64,000 nt of DNA from JADKCL01 sp046329055. Lineage in GTDB: Bacteria > Bacteroidota > Bacteroidia > J057 > JADKCL01. Position 1 is the first letter of the stretch. Every line of letters starts with the position of its first letter. This document shows, piece after piece, positions 17,040 to 24,943 of the stretch. The DNA is taken from NCBI GenBank assembly GCA_046329055.1, contig JAXLVK010000010.1, forward strand, positions 22,041 through 86,040, written 5' to 3'. Both the position numbers and the translations under genes were made by a program. Below the pieces are notes generated by a model. That model saw only the letters and a program-made list of their open reading frames with translations, was not told the DNA's origin and ran no database searches.

Positions 17040-17416
17040 TAGGCAATTGATAATGAATAATGAAGAATGAATAATGAACAATTCAGCCCTTAGGCGTTGC
17101 TGTCCCTTTGCGCCCTCTGCGTCCTCTGCGGTTCAACTCTTTGCGTTCTTTGCGTCTTTGCGGTTCAACCCTCTGAGGAACGGAGCCTGCCCTGAGCTGC
17201 TAGGCTGAGTTTGTTGAAGCCCTGTCGAATGGGCGTCCTCCGCGGTCCAACCCTTTGCGTCCTTTGCGCCTTTGCGGTTCAACCTTCTGCGGAACGGAGC
17301 CTGCCCTGAGCTTGTCGAATGGGCGCCCCCTGCGGTTCCCTCAAGTGTTACCTGCTATCCATCACCAGAAACAAGCCCCCCAAGCCAATTATTAATTCTT
17401 AATTATCAATTAATCA
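17040..17416. repeat. Intergenic tandem repeats, TTTGCG(n)TTTGCGGTTCAAC and GGAACGGAGCCTGCC families
   Basis: Three near-copies of a T-T-T-G-C-G-rich unit ending GCGGTTCAAC lie at about 17105-17137, 17139-17169 and 17252-17284. After the second and third copies comes CT(C/T)CTG(A/C)GGAACGGAGCCTGCCCTGAGC...TCGAATGGGCG (17171-17235 and 17284-17325), making two tandem composite units. A/T-rich ATAATGAATAATGAAGAATG at 17052-17071 and its loose inverse TTAATTCTTAATTATCAATTAA at 17393-17414 (split here as two halves) flank the block. No gene is present. Confidence 0.75.
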
Positions 17417-20400
17417 TTACTCAAAATAGCATTCCTCCTTCGGCGCCAATCCCAGCCCCAGCGCATCATAGATCAGCTGCTGCACACCTTGCCGGACGCG
17501 CATCCCATTGATCTTCTTGTTGCGATCGTCCGGATAAACGCGGTTGCTCAAGAAGACATACACCAACCCATGCCTTGGGTCCGCCCATGCGCAGGTTCCC
17601 GTATATCCAAAATGCCCAAAGGTCGTCGGGTCCGCGCTTTGGCAGCAATACCCCTTGTCGCATTGCGGCACGTTCAGCTGCATGTCAAATCCCAACCCCC
17701 TGCCGCTGCCCGGCTGCCGGCTCGTGAACAGTTCCACCGTCTCCGGCTTGAAATACTGACGTCCGCCATAGTTCCCGCCGTTCATCAACATCTGCATCAC
17801 CGTCCCTAGGTCGCGCCCATTGCTGAAAATGCCCGCCGGACCACCGATGCCACCCAGAAACGCCACCGTCGGGTCATGCACATCCCCTTGCAGCAGCTGC
17901 TTCCGCCAGGACTTGTCCTCCTGCGTCGGCACGATCTCCTCCTTCTCAAATCGGTCCAATGGATGATAACAAATCCGCCGCAAGCCCATCGGGCGATAAA
18001 CCGCGCTGTCCACGTACCGGTGCAGCGGCACCCCGAGCGCACGCTCCACCACCGCCTTCATCAAGTACATGCTCAGGTCGCTGTAATTGTATTCCTGCGG
18101 GCCCAGCCGCATCCGCCGCACGATGTTCCACACCGTGTCCTGATAGGAGTCCGCCAGGTACAGCTCCTCCGCGATGCGCAGCGTATGCGTGCTGTCCGGC
18201 ACCTTGGAGTAGATCTTTTTCCGGATGGAGTCCGGCGCATGGATCAGCCGGAAGTACCTGTTCAGCACCACCCCGTCCGGCAGCCCTGACGCGTGAGTGA
18301 GCAGTTGCTGTGGGGTGATGTCCTTGATCGTGATGAAGCTCGAATCCAGTTCAGTCAGAAAATGCCGCAAAGGCTTGTCCAGCCGCAGCGTGTCCGCATC
18401 GTAAGCCGACATCGCCATAAGGGTGGTCGAAGCAATTTTGCTCACCGAGGCGATGTCATAGAGGTCCTCCGTCCGCACCCGCATGGACCGGTCGTAGGTA
18501 TGGTAGCCATAGCCTTTGTTCAGGAAGACTTTGCCATCCTTGGCCGCAAACACCTGACAGCCAGGAAACACCCCCGCCTTGATCGCATTTTCGATGAAAG
18601 AATCGATGCGCAACATGGCCCTCGGATCCACCCCCAAGTCCTCCGGCTCCACATATTCGAAGCGGAGTTTGGACTTGATCACCTTGCCCGAGCCCGCCGG
18701 GAATGCCGCAGAAAGATCATCCGGAAGCAATGCTGTGACCGGAAATGCCCCCATGATCGCCTGTCCGGCCATCTGCGCATTGCGGCTGCGGTCCTCGCCC
18801 ACCCAAGCCAGGCAACTCAGGCTGTCCAGGTCCACTAGGCTCGCCTGACCCGCCAAGTCCACCACCACAGCACGCGTTCCTTTGTCCAGTTGCTTCAAGA
18901 ACTTCACCATTTGGGCAGTCAATCGTCCATCCGGGCTGTCCTTCACCGCTCCGCTATGGATGCCCACGATCACATGGTCGTATTTTTTGAGGATGCTCAA
19001 CTGCCGCGCACAAGCCGCCGAATCCGCCCGTCCATTCATCAGATAATGATCGACCGCAGCATACGCATCCAATGCCACCTGCAAATCCGTCTTCTGCCCA
19101 CTCCCGATCGCCAAGGAAGCTACCTTCGACTGAGTGATCCCAGCCCCCAGCGGCAGCCTGTTCTTCGTATCTCTCAGCACCACCAATGTGCTCCTTGCAA
19201 ATGCCCTATCCAGTTGCAACAACCGACGATAGGGGTCAATTACAAAGCCCGCACCGAGGTGTGAACTCTCCTCTCTCACCTCGGCCCCTGAGGCTCTCGA
19301 AGGGCCACTCTCATCAAAACCACCGAGTCCGTCGGAAGCCAAGCTTTCACTCTGCACTCCCCAATCCCCAATCCGCATCCGCGCCTTGGTCAGGAGTTGC
19401 TTCCGCACCTTGGCATCCAGCCATTCTTGGGTGACCTTGCCTTCCTCCAGCCAATCCAGCACCTGCTTTATCGCCTGCCCCGGCGCCTCGGGAGCAAGCA
19501 ACACATCTGCACCCGCCAGCAAACTCCGCGCATCCGCCCCACGCGGAGAGACCACGATCCCCTCGTGCCGCATTTTCTCCTTCAAGAAATACCCCAATGC
19601 CCTTTCCGATCGCCCAATCGGCACGCTGTCAATCGCCCGGAACACCAAGTCGCTCGCCTGCAGCCACATCCCCCGATGTCCTCGGATCAATTGCTGCACG
19701 GGCTTGCCCATCCCAGCGTTGAGTTCCACAAGCCCAGCATCGATCACGGGAGGACCGGTTAGTCCGCGCCGATTGGCAGGGGCCAGCAAAACACTACCAG
19801 GAACCTTCGGAAAATCGCTCTCTCCCAACAGCGGCCGCGCACAAGGCTGCACTCCCGTTCCCTCGATCCCCTGCAACAAGCTATCGCTCAGCCGCGCCAC
19901 GATATCCGGCACCACGCCAAGCGCATCCTTCATCCATTTGCCAGACTCACCCACCTTCCCCGCGGACACCAAGCAGACCTGCGCTCCGAGAAACTGCGCC
20001 TCTTGCCCCAAAGCCTGTCCCCAAGCCTTGGCCAGCGAGTCACTTGCCACCGTCCCCACCGTCAGCAGATTCGCCCAGTTCTGATCCGCGCTCCATTCCG
20101 CACTCGCATCCAGCCCCACCCAAATCGGCACCCGACACGCCTCCTTCCAATGCTCCACATTCATCTGCATCGAATACCGCAAGCCCCGCTCCACCACCAC
20201 ACCCCCAAATCCCAGTCTCCCCAAGCTGTCCGCAAACCCCGCTTGCGCCAGCGAATCCAATGAATCCGGCGCCGCCAACCAAATCAGCTGCGCCACCTCC
20301 TGCTCCGGCGTAAGTGAATGCAACACCGAGTCCGCCCAAGCCTGCGCCCGCACCTCCGCAGGCGACAATTTCGTCTCCACAGCCGCAGGCTGCGGAGTCT

Positions 20401-20473
20401 CCGAGCAGGCCGCTAGGAGAGCCAGGAGGATCATACCAAAGTAAAATTGACGGGGTCGGGCAAGGGAAGCCAT
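17417..20473 (-). CDS. Lipoprotein: degenerate GH3-like domain fused to class C beta-lactamase-type serine hydrolase
   Basis: About 1018 residues from ATG 20473, with lipobox L-L-A-A-C-S. Residues ~35-380 have the layout of a glycoside hydrolase family 3 N-terminal barrel (S-L-T-P-E-Q-E-V-A-Q-L near the start). However, the usual substrate-binding K-H-F-P-G-H-G-D is replaced by C-A-R-P-L-L-G-E-S-D, and the nucleophile loop V-V-T-D by V-V-S-P-R-G, so glycosidase activity is doubtful. The C-terminal ~390 residues form a beta-lactamase/DD-peptidase-like hydrolase: S676-V-S-K (catalytic Ser and Lys), Y-S-D and H-F-G-Y-T-G. This fusion is known in Bacteroidota and is thought to act on cell-wall material. 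The linker near 19260-19320 contains a copy of the CTGAGGCTCTCGAAG intergenic repeat. Confidence 0.85.
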   Translation of the reverse strand: MASLARPRQFYFGMILLALLAACSETPQPAAVETKLSPAEVRAQAWADSVLHSLTPEQEVAQLIWLAAPDSLDSLAQAGFADSLGRLGFGGVVVERGLRYSMQMNVEHWKEACRVPIWVGLDASAEWSADQNWANLLTVGTVASDSLAKAWGQALGQEAQFLGAQVCLVSAGKVGESGKWMKDALGVVPDIVARLSDSLLQGIEGTGVQPCARPLLGESDFPKVPGSVLLAPANRRGLTGPPVIDAGLVELNAGMGKPVQQLIRGHRGMWLQASDLVFRAIDSVPIGRSERALGYFLKEKMRHEGIVVSPRGADARSLLAGADVLLAPEAPGQAIKQVLDWLEEGKVTQEWLDAKVRKQLLTKARMRIGDWGVQSESLASDGLGGFDESGPSRASGAEVREESSHLGAGFVIDPYRRLLQLDRAFARSTLVVLRDTKNRLPLGAGITQSKVASLAIGSGQKTDLQVALDAYAAVDHYLMNGRADSAACARQLSILKKYDHVIVGIHSGAVKDSPDGRLTAQMVKFLKQLDKGTRAVVVDLAGQASLVDLDSLSCLAWVGEDRSRNAQMAGQAIMGAFPVTALLPDDLSAAFPAGSGKVIKSKLRFEYVEPEDLGVDPRAMLRIDSFIENAIKAGVFPGCQVFAAKDGKVFLNKGYGYHTYDRSMRVRTEDLYDIASVSKIASTTLMAMSAYDADTLRLDKPLRHFLTELDSSFITIKDITPQQLLTHASGLPDGVVLNRYFRLIHAPDSIRKKIYSKVPDSTHTLRIAEELYLADSYQDTVWNIVRRMRLGPQEYNYSDLSMYLMKAVVERALGVPLHRYVDSAVYRPMGLRRICYHPLDRFEKEEIVPTQEDKSWRKQLLQGDVHDPTVAFLGGIGGPAGIFSNGRDLGTVMQMLMNGGNYGGRQYFKPETVELFTSRQPGSGRGLGFDMQLNVPQCDKGYCCQSADPTTFGHFGYTGTCAWADPRHGLVYVFLSNRVYPDDRNKKINGMRVRQGVQQLIYDALGLGLAPKEECYFE

Positions 20474-20595
20474 GGGGCAGCGCGCACTGTTTTGTATCCA
20501 ATAATAATGAATCAATGGGAATCCGGTGCAGATGATTTATCCGTCGCCAAGCAGTCAAAATTGCGGCATCATTTTGCCGTATGGGATTTTTGCCC

Positions 20596-20618
20596 TTATT
20601 TAGAACCGTTCTAAATAA
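20596..20618. promoter_or_regulatory. Perfect 10+3+10 palindrome, putative operator before the LuxR-type regulator
   Basis: TTATTTAGAA (20596-20605), spacer CCG, then its exact reverse complement TTCTAAATAA (20609-20618), ending 2 bp before the start codon. The core TTTAGA-N5-TCTAAA recurs at 21352-21368 before the iron-uptake operon. The size and symmetry suit a dimeric repressor such as a Fur- or DtxR-type metal sensor, but the regulator's identity is inferred from the neighbouring operon only. Confidence 0.7.
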
Positions 20619-20620
20619 GC

Positions 20621-21271
20621 ATGGGAAAAGACCCGGTCAGAATCGTTGTCGCGGATCCGCAGGCGCTTGCTCGGGCGGGGTTCAGGCTCATTTTTGGGCA
20701 GCAGGCAGCGGTCAGGGTCGTGGGTGAGGCGGCTGATGCGGAGGAATTGGAGCGGCTGATCCTGGAACACCAACCCCAGGTCCTCGTCTGCGATTACTTC
20801 AACGGGCCGGAGTTCACGCTTGTGGACTTGGTATCCGTGCGAAAGCGGCATCCAGACTTGCAAACGATGGTCGTCACACAGGATCAGGACCGTGGACGCA
20901 TTCGTCAGGTGCTCGACATGGGCATTCCCTGCATCCTCACCAAACATTGCAGCCCGGAGGAAATCACCACGGCAGCCCTGACCACCGCGAAAGGAGAGCG
21001 CTTTTTCTGCAACAAGGTCCTCGAAGTGATCTTGGAAAAGGAGGCCACCGACGATTGCAGCCCGAGCAACCTCAGCACCCGCGAAATCGAGATCGTGCGG
21101 CTCGTGGCGAGTGGCATTTCCACCAAGGACATCGCCGACCAGCTTTGCCTCAGCACCCACACGGTCTATACCCACCGCAAAAACATCATGAAGAAGCTCC
21201 AGATCAATTCAGCCTCGGAAATGATCCTTTTTGCAATGAATTCCGGCATCGTCGCGCCTGGCAATACCTAA
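20621..21271 (+). CDS. LuxR/NarL-type response regulator with unusual receiver domain
   Basis: A 216-residue protein: receiver domain (~1-125) and LuxR-type helix-turn-helix (~150-210; L-S-T-R-E-I-E-I-V-R-L-V-A-S-G and T-V-Y-T-H-R-K-N-I-M-K-K-L). The expected phospho-acceptor is Asp58 (V-L-V-C-D-Y-F), with Thr86 and Lys108 in the switch positions. The acidic pocket is reduced: V-V-A-D-P-Q has one Asp where most receivers have two acidic residues, so Mg binding and phosphorylation may be altered. No kinase gene is adjacent. The start at 20621 leaves almost no leader after the palindrome, so the palindrome lies in the 5' end of the mRNA or over the promoter. It probably regulates the iron operon that starts 105 bp downstream, by inference from position and the shared palindrome. 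Confidence 0.9.
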   Translation: MGKDPVRIVVADPQALARAGFRLIFGQQAAVRVVGEAADAEELERLILEHQPQVLVCDYFNGPEFTLVDLVSVRKRHPDLQTMVVTQDQDRGRIRQVLDMGIPCILTKHCSPEEITTAALTTAKGERFFCNKVLEVILEKEATDDCSPSNLSTREIEIVRLVASGISTKDIADQLCLSTHTVYTHRKNIMKKLQINSASEMILFAMNSGIVAPGNT

Positions 21272-21313
21272 GATTAGGTATGCAGGGATGACAAAAATCA
21301 CCCGGCTTTGGTA

Positions 21314-21345
21314 TTGACCCGGGGCGATTCTAGCCATTAGCTTTG
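21314..21345 (+). promoter_or_regulatory. Bacteroidota-type promoter of the iron-acquisition operon
   Basis: TTG (21314-21316), 21 bases, then TAGCTTTG (21338-21345), which fits the -33 TTG and -7 TAnnTTTG elements of Bacteroidota housekeeping promoters. Transcription would start near 21351, directly at the left edge of the palindrome at 21352. Confidence 0.65.
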
Positions 21346-21351
21346 TCGCAG

Positions 21352-21371
21352 TTTAGATTCATTCTAAATAA
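21352..21371. promoter_or_regulatory. Second copy of the TTTAGA-N5-TCTAAA operator-like palindrome
   Basis: TTTAGA (21352-21357), five bases, TCTAAA (21363-21368), with the right half extended to the same TTCTAAATAA seen at 20609-20618. It overlaps the expected transcription start and ends 4 bp before ATG 21376, an ideal place for repression. Confidence 0.7.
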
Positions 21372-21375
21372 GAAA

Positions 21376-22461
21376 ATGAAAGCACAACTCAACGCCACGA
21401 TTCGAATCCTCTCTCTCGGCGCCGCCATGGCCAGCGTCTTCTTTTCAGGCTGCCGCAAGGATGGCCTCAAGTACGATGTCCCGGAGAGCTACGACTTCGA
21501 GAACGTGAGCTACTCCGGCCAAAGCCAGCGCATGGACATGGTGGAGGAGATGGTGGGCTACATGGAAACTGCCCTCACACCGGGCACGACCTTGGATGCC
21601 CAGCACATGATCGACATGTTCGAGAACACCAACAATCCCTTCACTTTCACCTCGACCAAGCAGCTCAAAGATAAGTGCTTCCTCTCCGAGCAAGATTCTG
21701 TCTATGACCTGATTGCCCGCGTGTCTGGCAGTGCCACAAGCAGCCAGGCAGCTGCCCCAGGAATTCCCGGCATTGCTACGAGCGGCAATGGCCAATCGAA
21801 ATACCTTCTGGACGCCAATGGCGTGGACGTGATCACCCTCACGGAGCTCACCCTCATGGGCGCTGTGATGTACTACCAAGCCACTGGCGTGTACCTCACG
21901 GATGCCCAAACTGGCGCAGCAGTGGACAATGAGACTGTCACCGATGGCGAGGGTACGCCCCTGCAACACCATTGGGACGAGGCATTTGGCTACTTCGGCG
22001 CACCCAAGGACTTCCCGACCAATACTGCCGATGCCCGCTACTGGGCCTCCGAATGCAATGAATTGGAGTCGCTGCTGCACCTGAACGACTCCATCATGAC
22101 GGCATTCATCACGGGCCGCGCCGCCATCAACCACGACGACCACGAGACCAAGGATGCCCAAATCGCCATCATCCGCGAGAATTGGGAGATCGTGGTCGCG
22201 GCCATCGCCATCCATGAGCTCAACGAGGCCAAGGAAGACTTCGGCGACGACGCACTGCGCAACCATGAGGTGACGGAAGCCATCGGCTTCATCCGCGCCC
22301 TGCAATTCAATCCCGTCAAGAAAATCAGCAACGCCCAGATCCAAACTGCCCTCGGCGCATTGGGAACCAACCTGTATGCGGTAACTTTGCAGGATTTGGC
22401 AGAGGTGCGTAACCTGCTGGCGTCGGTGTACGGCCTCACCTCGATCAAAGACCAGTTGTGA
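21376..22461 (+). CDS. DUF4856 lipoprotein of an iron-acquisition operon
   Basis: About 361 residues from ATG 21376, with a signal peptide ending F-F-S-G-C-R (lipobox). The mature protein starts Y-D-V-P-E-S-Y-D-F-E-N-V-S-Y-S-G-Q, the usual opening of DUF4856 proteins, followed by an all-helical body with W-D-E-A-F-G-Y-F-G-A-P and several His/Asp/Glu residues (N-H-D-D-H-E-T). DUF4856 proteins are regularly encoded beside imelysin-like proteins and are assumed to take part in iron handling at the cell surface. The stop is followed after 1 bp by the imelysin start, so the genes are co-transcribed. An in-frame ATG-like start at 21343 lies inside the promoter and is rejected. Confidence 0.9.
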   Translation: MKAQLNATIRILSLGAAMASVFFSGCRKDGLKYDVPESYDFENVSYSGQSQRMDMVEEMVGYMETALTPGTTLDAQHMIDMFENTNNPFTFTSTKQLKDKCFLSEQDSVYDLIARVSGSATSSQAAAPGIPGIATSGNGQSKYLLDANGVDVITLTELTLMGAVMYYQATGVYLTDAQTGAAVDNETVTDGEGTPLQHHWDEAFGYFGAPKDFPTNTADARYWASECNELESLLHLNDSIMTAFITGRAAINHDDHETKDAQIAIIRENWEIVVAAIAIHELNEAKEDFGDDALRNHEVTEAIGFIRALQFNPVKKISNAQIQTALGALGTNLYAVTLQDLAEVRNLLASVYGLTSIKDQL

Positions 22462-22462
22462 C

Positions 22463-23563
22463 ATGAAGAAAACGACCCTCACAGGGCTGGGATTGGCGGT
22501 TTTGGTGCTGCTGTCTGCGGCCTGCAAGGAAGATCCGGATCCCAAGGAGTACGACCGCACCGCCCTCACCGCCAACATCGGGGAAAACATCATCGTGCCC
22601 GGCTACGACGCCCTGCATGCCTCGGTCACTGACCTCAAGGATGCCGCCGCTGCATTCCGCCAAGCGCCCGATTCCAGTCGTCTCTACCAACTCGAATCGG
22701 CCCTCACTCTGGCTTGGGTGGATTGGAAATACTGCTCGGCATTCGAATTTGGCCCGGCGGCATCGGTTTCCTTGCGCGCGGTCCTGAACACCTTCCCCTG
22801 CGACTCCAACCAGATTCTGGCGAATGTCAATGCCGGAACCTGGGACCTGAACGCTGCGGCGAACATCGATGCGCGGGGATTTCCGGCGCTGGACTACATG
22901 GTCAGTGGAGTGGGGCAGGATTTCGGGGGCGTCGCCCGGTGACACCAAAGCGGCACGGATTCCGCCAAGCTGCAGAACTATCTGGCTGCATTGACCAGTG
23001 ACATGGAGGCGCAGGTATGGGGAGTCGCTACTGCTTGGGACAGCTACCTTGCGACCTTCAAGGCTAGCCAAGGCACTGATGTGGGCAGCAGCACGAGCGC
23101 CATTGTCAACGAGTTGAACCGCGACTTGGAGATCATCAAAACCGCGAGCATCGGCATTCCGCTGGGCAAGCAGACCTTTGGCGCGGCACTGCCGGGCAAG
23201 GTTGAGGGGCTTTACGGCGAGCTGTCCAAGGGGCTCATCGTCGCAGAGCTGACGGGATTGCAGGTCATCTTCGAAGAACGAGCCCAGGTGCTGCGGCCAA
23301 CCGATACGGACTCCGCAAGCAATGGATGCCGTGGAGGCGCAGTACAATGGTCAAAGCCTCGGTGAGGCGATCTCAGCGCAGTTTCCCGTGGCGATCGCTG
23401 CCGTCAACGCCATCCCCGCGCCGCTGTCGGACGCTGTGGTGAACCAGGCCCGACCGTGGAGACCGCCTACAACGAGATCCAGAAGCTCGTGGTCATGCTC
23501 AAAAGCGACATGGCCTCCGCACTGAGCATCCTCATCACCTACACCGACGCCGACGGCGATTGA
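22463..23563 (+). pseudogene. Imelysin-family (M75-type) lipoprotein, three frameshifts
   Basis: It starts at ATG 22463 with a signal peptide and lipobox L-S-A-A-C-K. The reading frame changes near 22935 (after V-G-Q-D-F-G-G-V-A), near 23310 (after R-A-Q-V-L) and near 23450 (after A-V-V-N-Q-A-R). When joined, the pieces give one imelysin-like protein of about 365 residues that includes L-Q-N-Y-L-A-A-L-T, W-D-S-Y-L-A-T-F and a last helix Y-N-E-I-Q-K-L-V-V-M-L-K, ending in D-A-D-G-D and TGA 23561. Imelysins are periplasmic or surface-exposed helical proteins of iron-regulated loci; peptidase activity is disputed. Since flanking genes in the operon are also hit by single-base shifts, sequencing indels are the simplest explanation. 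Confidence 0.82.
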
Positions 23564-23597
23564 CCCTCTGCGCCTGCTCGGCTACCTCCGCCAACCC

Positions 23598-24943
23598 ATG
23601 TCCATCGCCCCGCTGACTTCGTTCCGGGTGCTGTTTGGCTTGGTGATGTGCGTGAGCGTGCTGCGTTTCATGTCGCGCGGGTGGGTGACGGAGCTGTATG
23701 TCCGGCCTACATTTTTCTTCAAGTATTTCGGCTTCGAATGGGTGCAACCGCTGAATGAGGCTGGGATGTACACAGTCTTTGCTCTCATGGCGTTGGCCGC
23801 CTTGGGCGTGGCATTGGGCATTCTACCGAATCAGCGCGGTGACATTTTTCCTGAGCTGGACCTATGTCGAGCTGCTGGACATCACCAATTACCTGAACCA
23901 TTATTACTTCGTCTCCATCGCGGCAGGCTTGCTGATGCTCCTGCCTGCACACCGGGATTTTTCGGTCGATGCTTGGCGGAATCCGGCCCTACGGATGAAG
24001 GAAGTGCCGGGTGGATGATCAGGAACGTGCGGCGGCTGGAGTCGCTGTTTCTTCGCAGGCGTAGCCAAAGTGAATCCGGATTGGCTGCTGAGGGCGCAGC
24101 CCTTGAGGATTTGGTTGGCGGCCAAGACACACCTGCCGGTGATCGGATGGCTGTTCAAGTACTCGTGGACGGCGTCCGCATTCAGCTGGATGGGCTGCCT
24201 GTATGACCTGACGGTGCCGTTTTTCCTGCTGTGGAAGCGGACGCGCGTCTTCGCTTATGGCGCAGTGATCGGATTCCACCTCATCACTTGGTGGCTGTTC
24301 CCGATCGGGATGTTCCCCTTCATCATGATCCTCGGGACCTTGGTGTTTTTTCCAGCCGAATGGCATTTGCGGGCGCAGAACCGGGTTGCTGGGGTTTTTG
24401 CCACAAAGACACAAAGGCACGAAGCTACGAGCACACCGCTTAGTGCCTTGGTGCCTTTGTGGCAGGCAAAAGCACTCCCCATTATTCTAGGACTGCATTT
24501 CGTCCTCCAACTCCTTCTGCCGATGCGCTACCTGCTCTATCCCAAAGACCTCTTTTGGCACGAGCAGGGCTTCCGGTTCAGTTGGCGGGTGATGTTGATG
24601 GAAAAGGCGGGCTATGCGGTCTTCCATGTCCGTGACCCGCGCAGCGCCGCGAGACAGAGGTCATGAACTCCGCTACCTGCGTCCCAATCAGGAAAGGATG
24701 ATGAGCACGCAGCCCGACCTCATCCTCCAATTCGCGCATTTTCTGGAAAAGGAATACCAACGCCAAGGCATCCCCGACCCGGAGGTCTATGCCGATGTCC
24801 GCGCCACCCTCAACGGCAGTGGTAGCCGTCCCTTCATCGATCCGAGCATTGACCTGACCACAAGGCGGGAAGGCTTCGCGCCCAAGGATTGGATACTGCC
24901 ATTTTCCCAAGAGCACCCCAACTTCAGTCAAAGCTCCCGATGA
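23598..24943 (+). pseudogene. HTTM-domain membrane protein (gamma-carboxylase-like), frameshifted and carrying a repeat
   Basis: It starts at ATG 23598 (M-S-I-A-P-L-T-S-F-R-V-L-F-G). The pieces, in three frames, include F-F-F-K-Y-F-G-F-E-W-V, W-T-Y-V-E-L-L-D-I-T-N-Y-L-N-H-Y-Y-F, A-G-V-A-K-V-N-P-D-W-L-L-R and W-L-F-P-I-G-M-F-P-F, then Y-L-R-P-N-Q-E-R-M-M-S-T-Q-P-D and W-I-L-P-F near the end. These are hallmark segments of the HTTM (horizontally transferred transmembrane) relatives of vitamin K-dependent gamma-carboxylase. Breaks lie near 23835, 24010-24050 and 24650. A palindromic repeat at 24399-24464 adds about 25 in-frame residues. Its stop overlaps the receptor start (ATGA 24940-24943). 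The biochemical role in iron loci is unknown. Confidence 0.8.
24399..24464. repeat. Palindromic CACAAAG/GTGCCTTTGTGG repeat inside the HTTM gene
   Basis: Arms 24399-24420 (TGCCACAAAGACACAAAGGC plus AC) and 24443-24464 are near-perfect reverse complements around a 22-nt loop containing CACACCGCTTA. A related but shorter element sits between genes at 53905-53965. Here it is read through in frame, encoding A-T-K-T-Q-R-H-E-A ... A-L-V-P-L-W-Q between two membrane segments. Confidence 0.8.

Noticed and set aside
17100..17330. Possible CRISPR array
   Set aside because: The units are unequal, adjacent and not separated by unique spacers of constant length; no cas genes are present.
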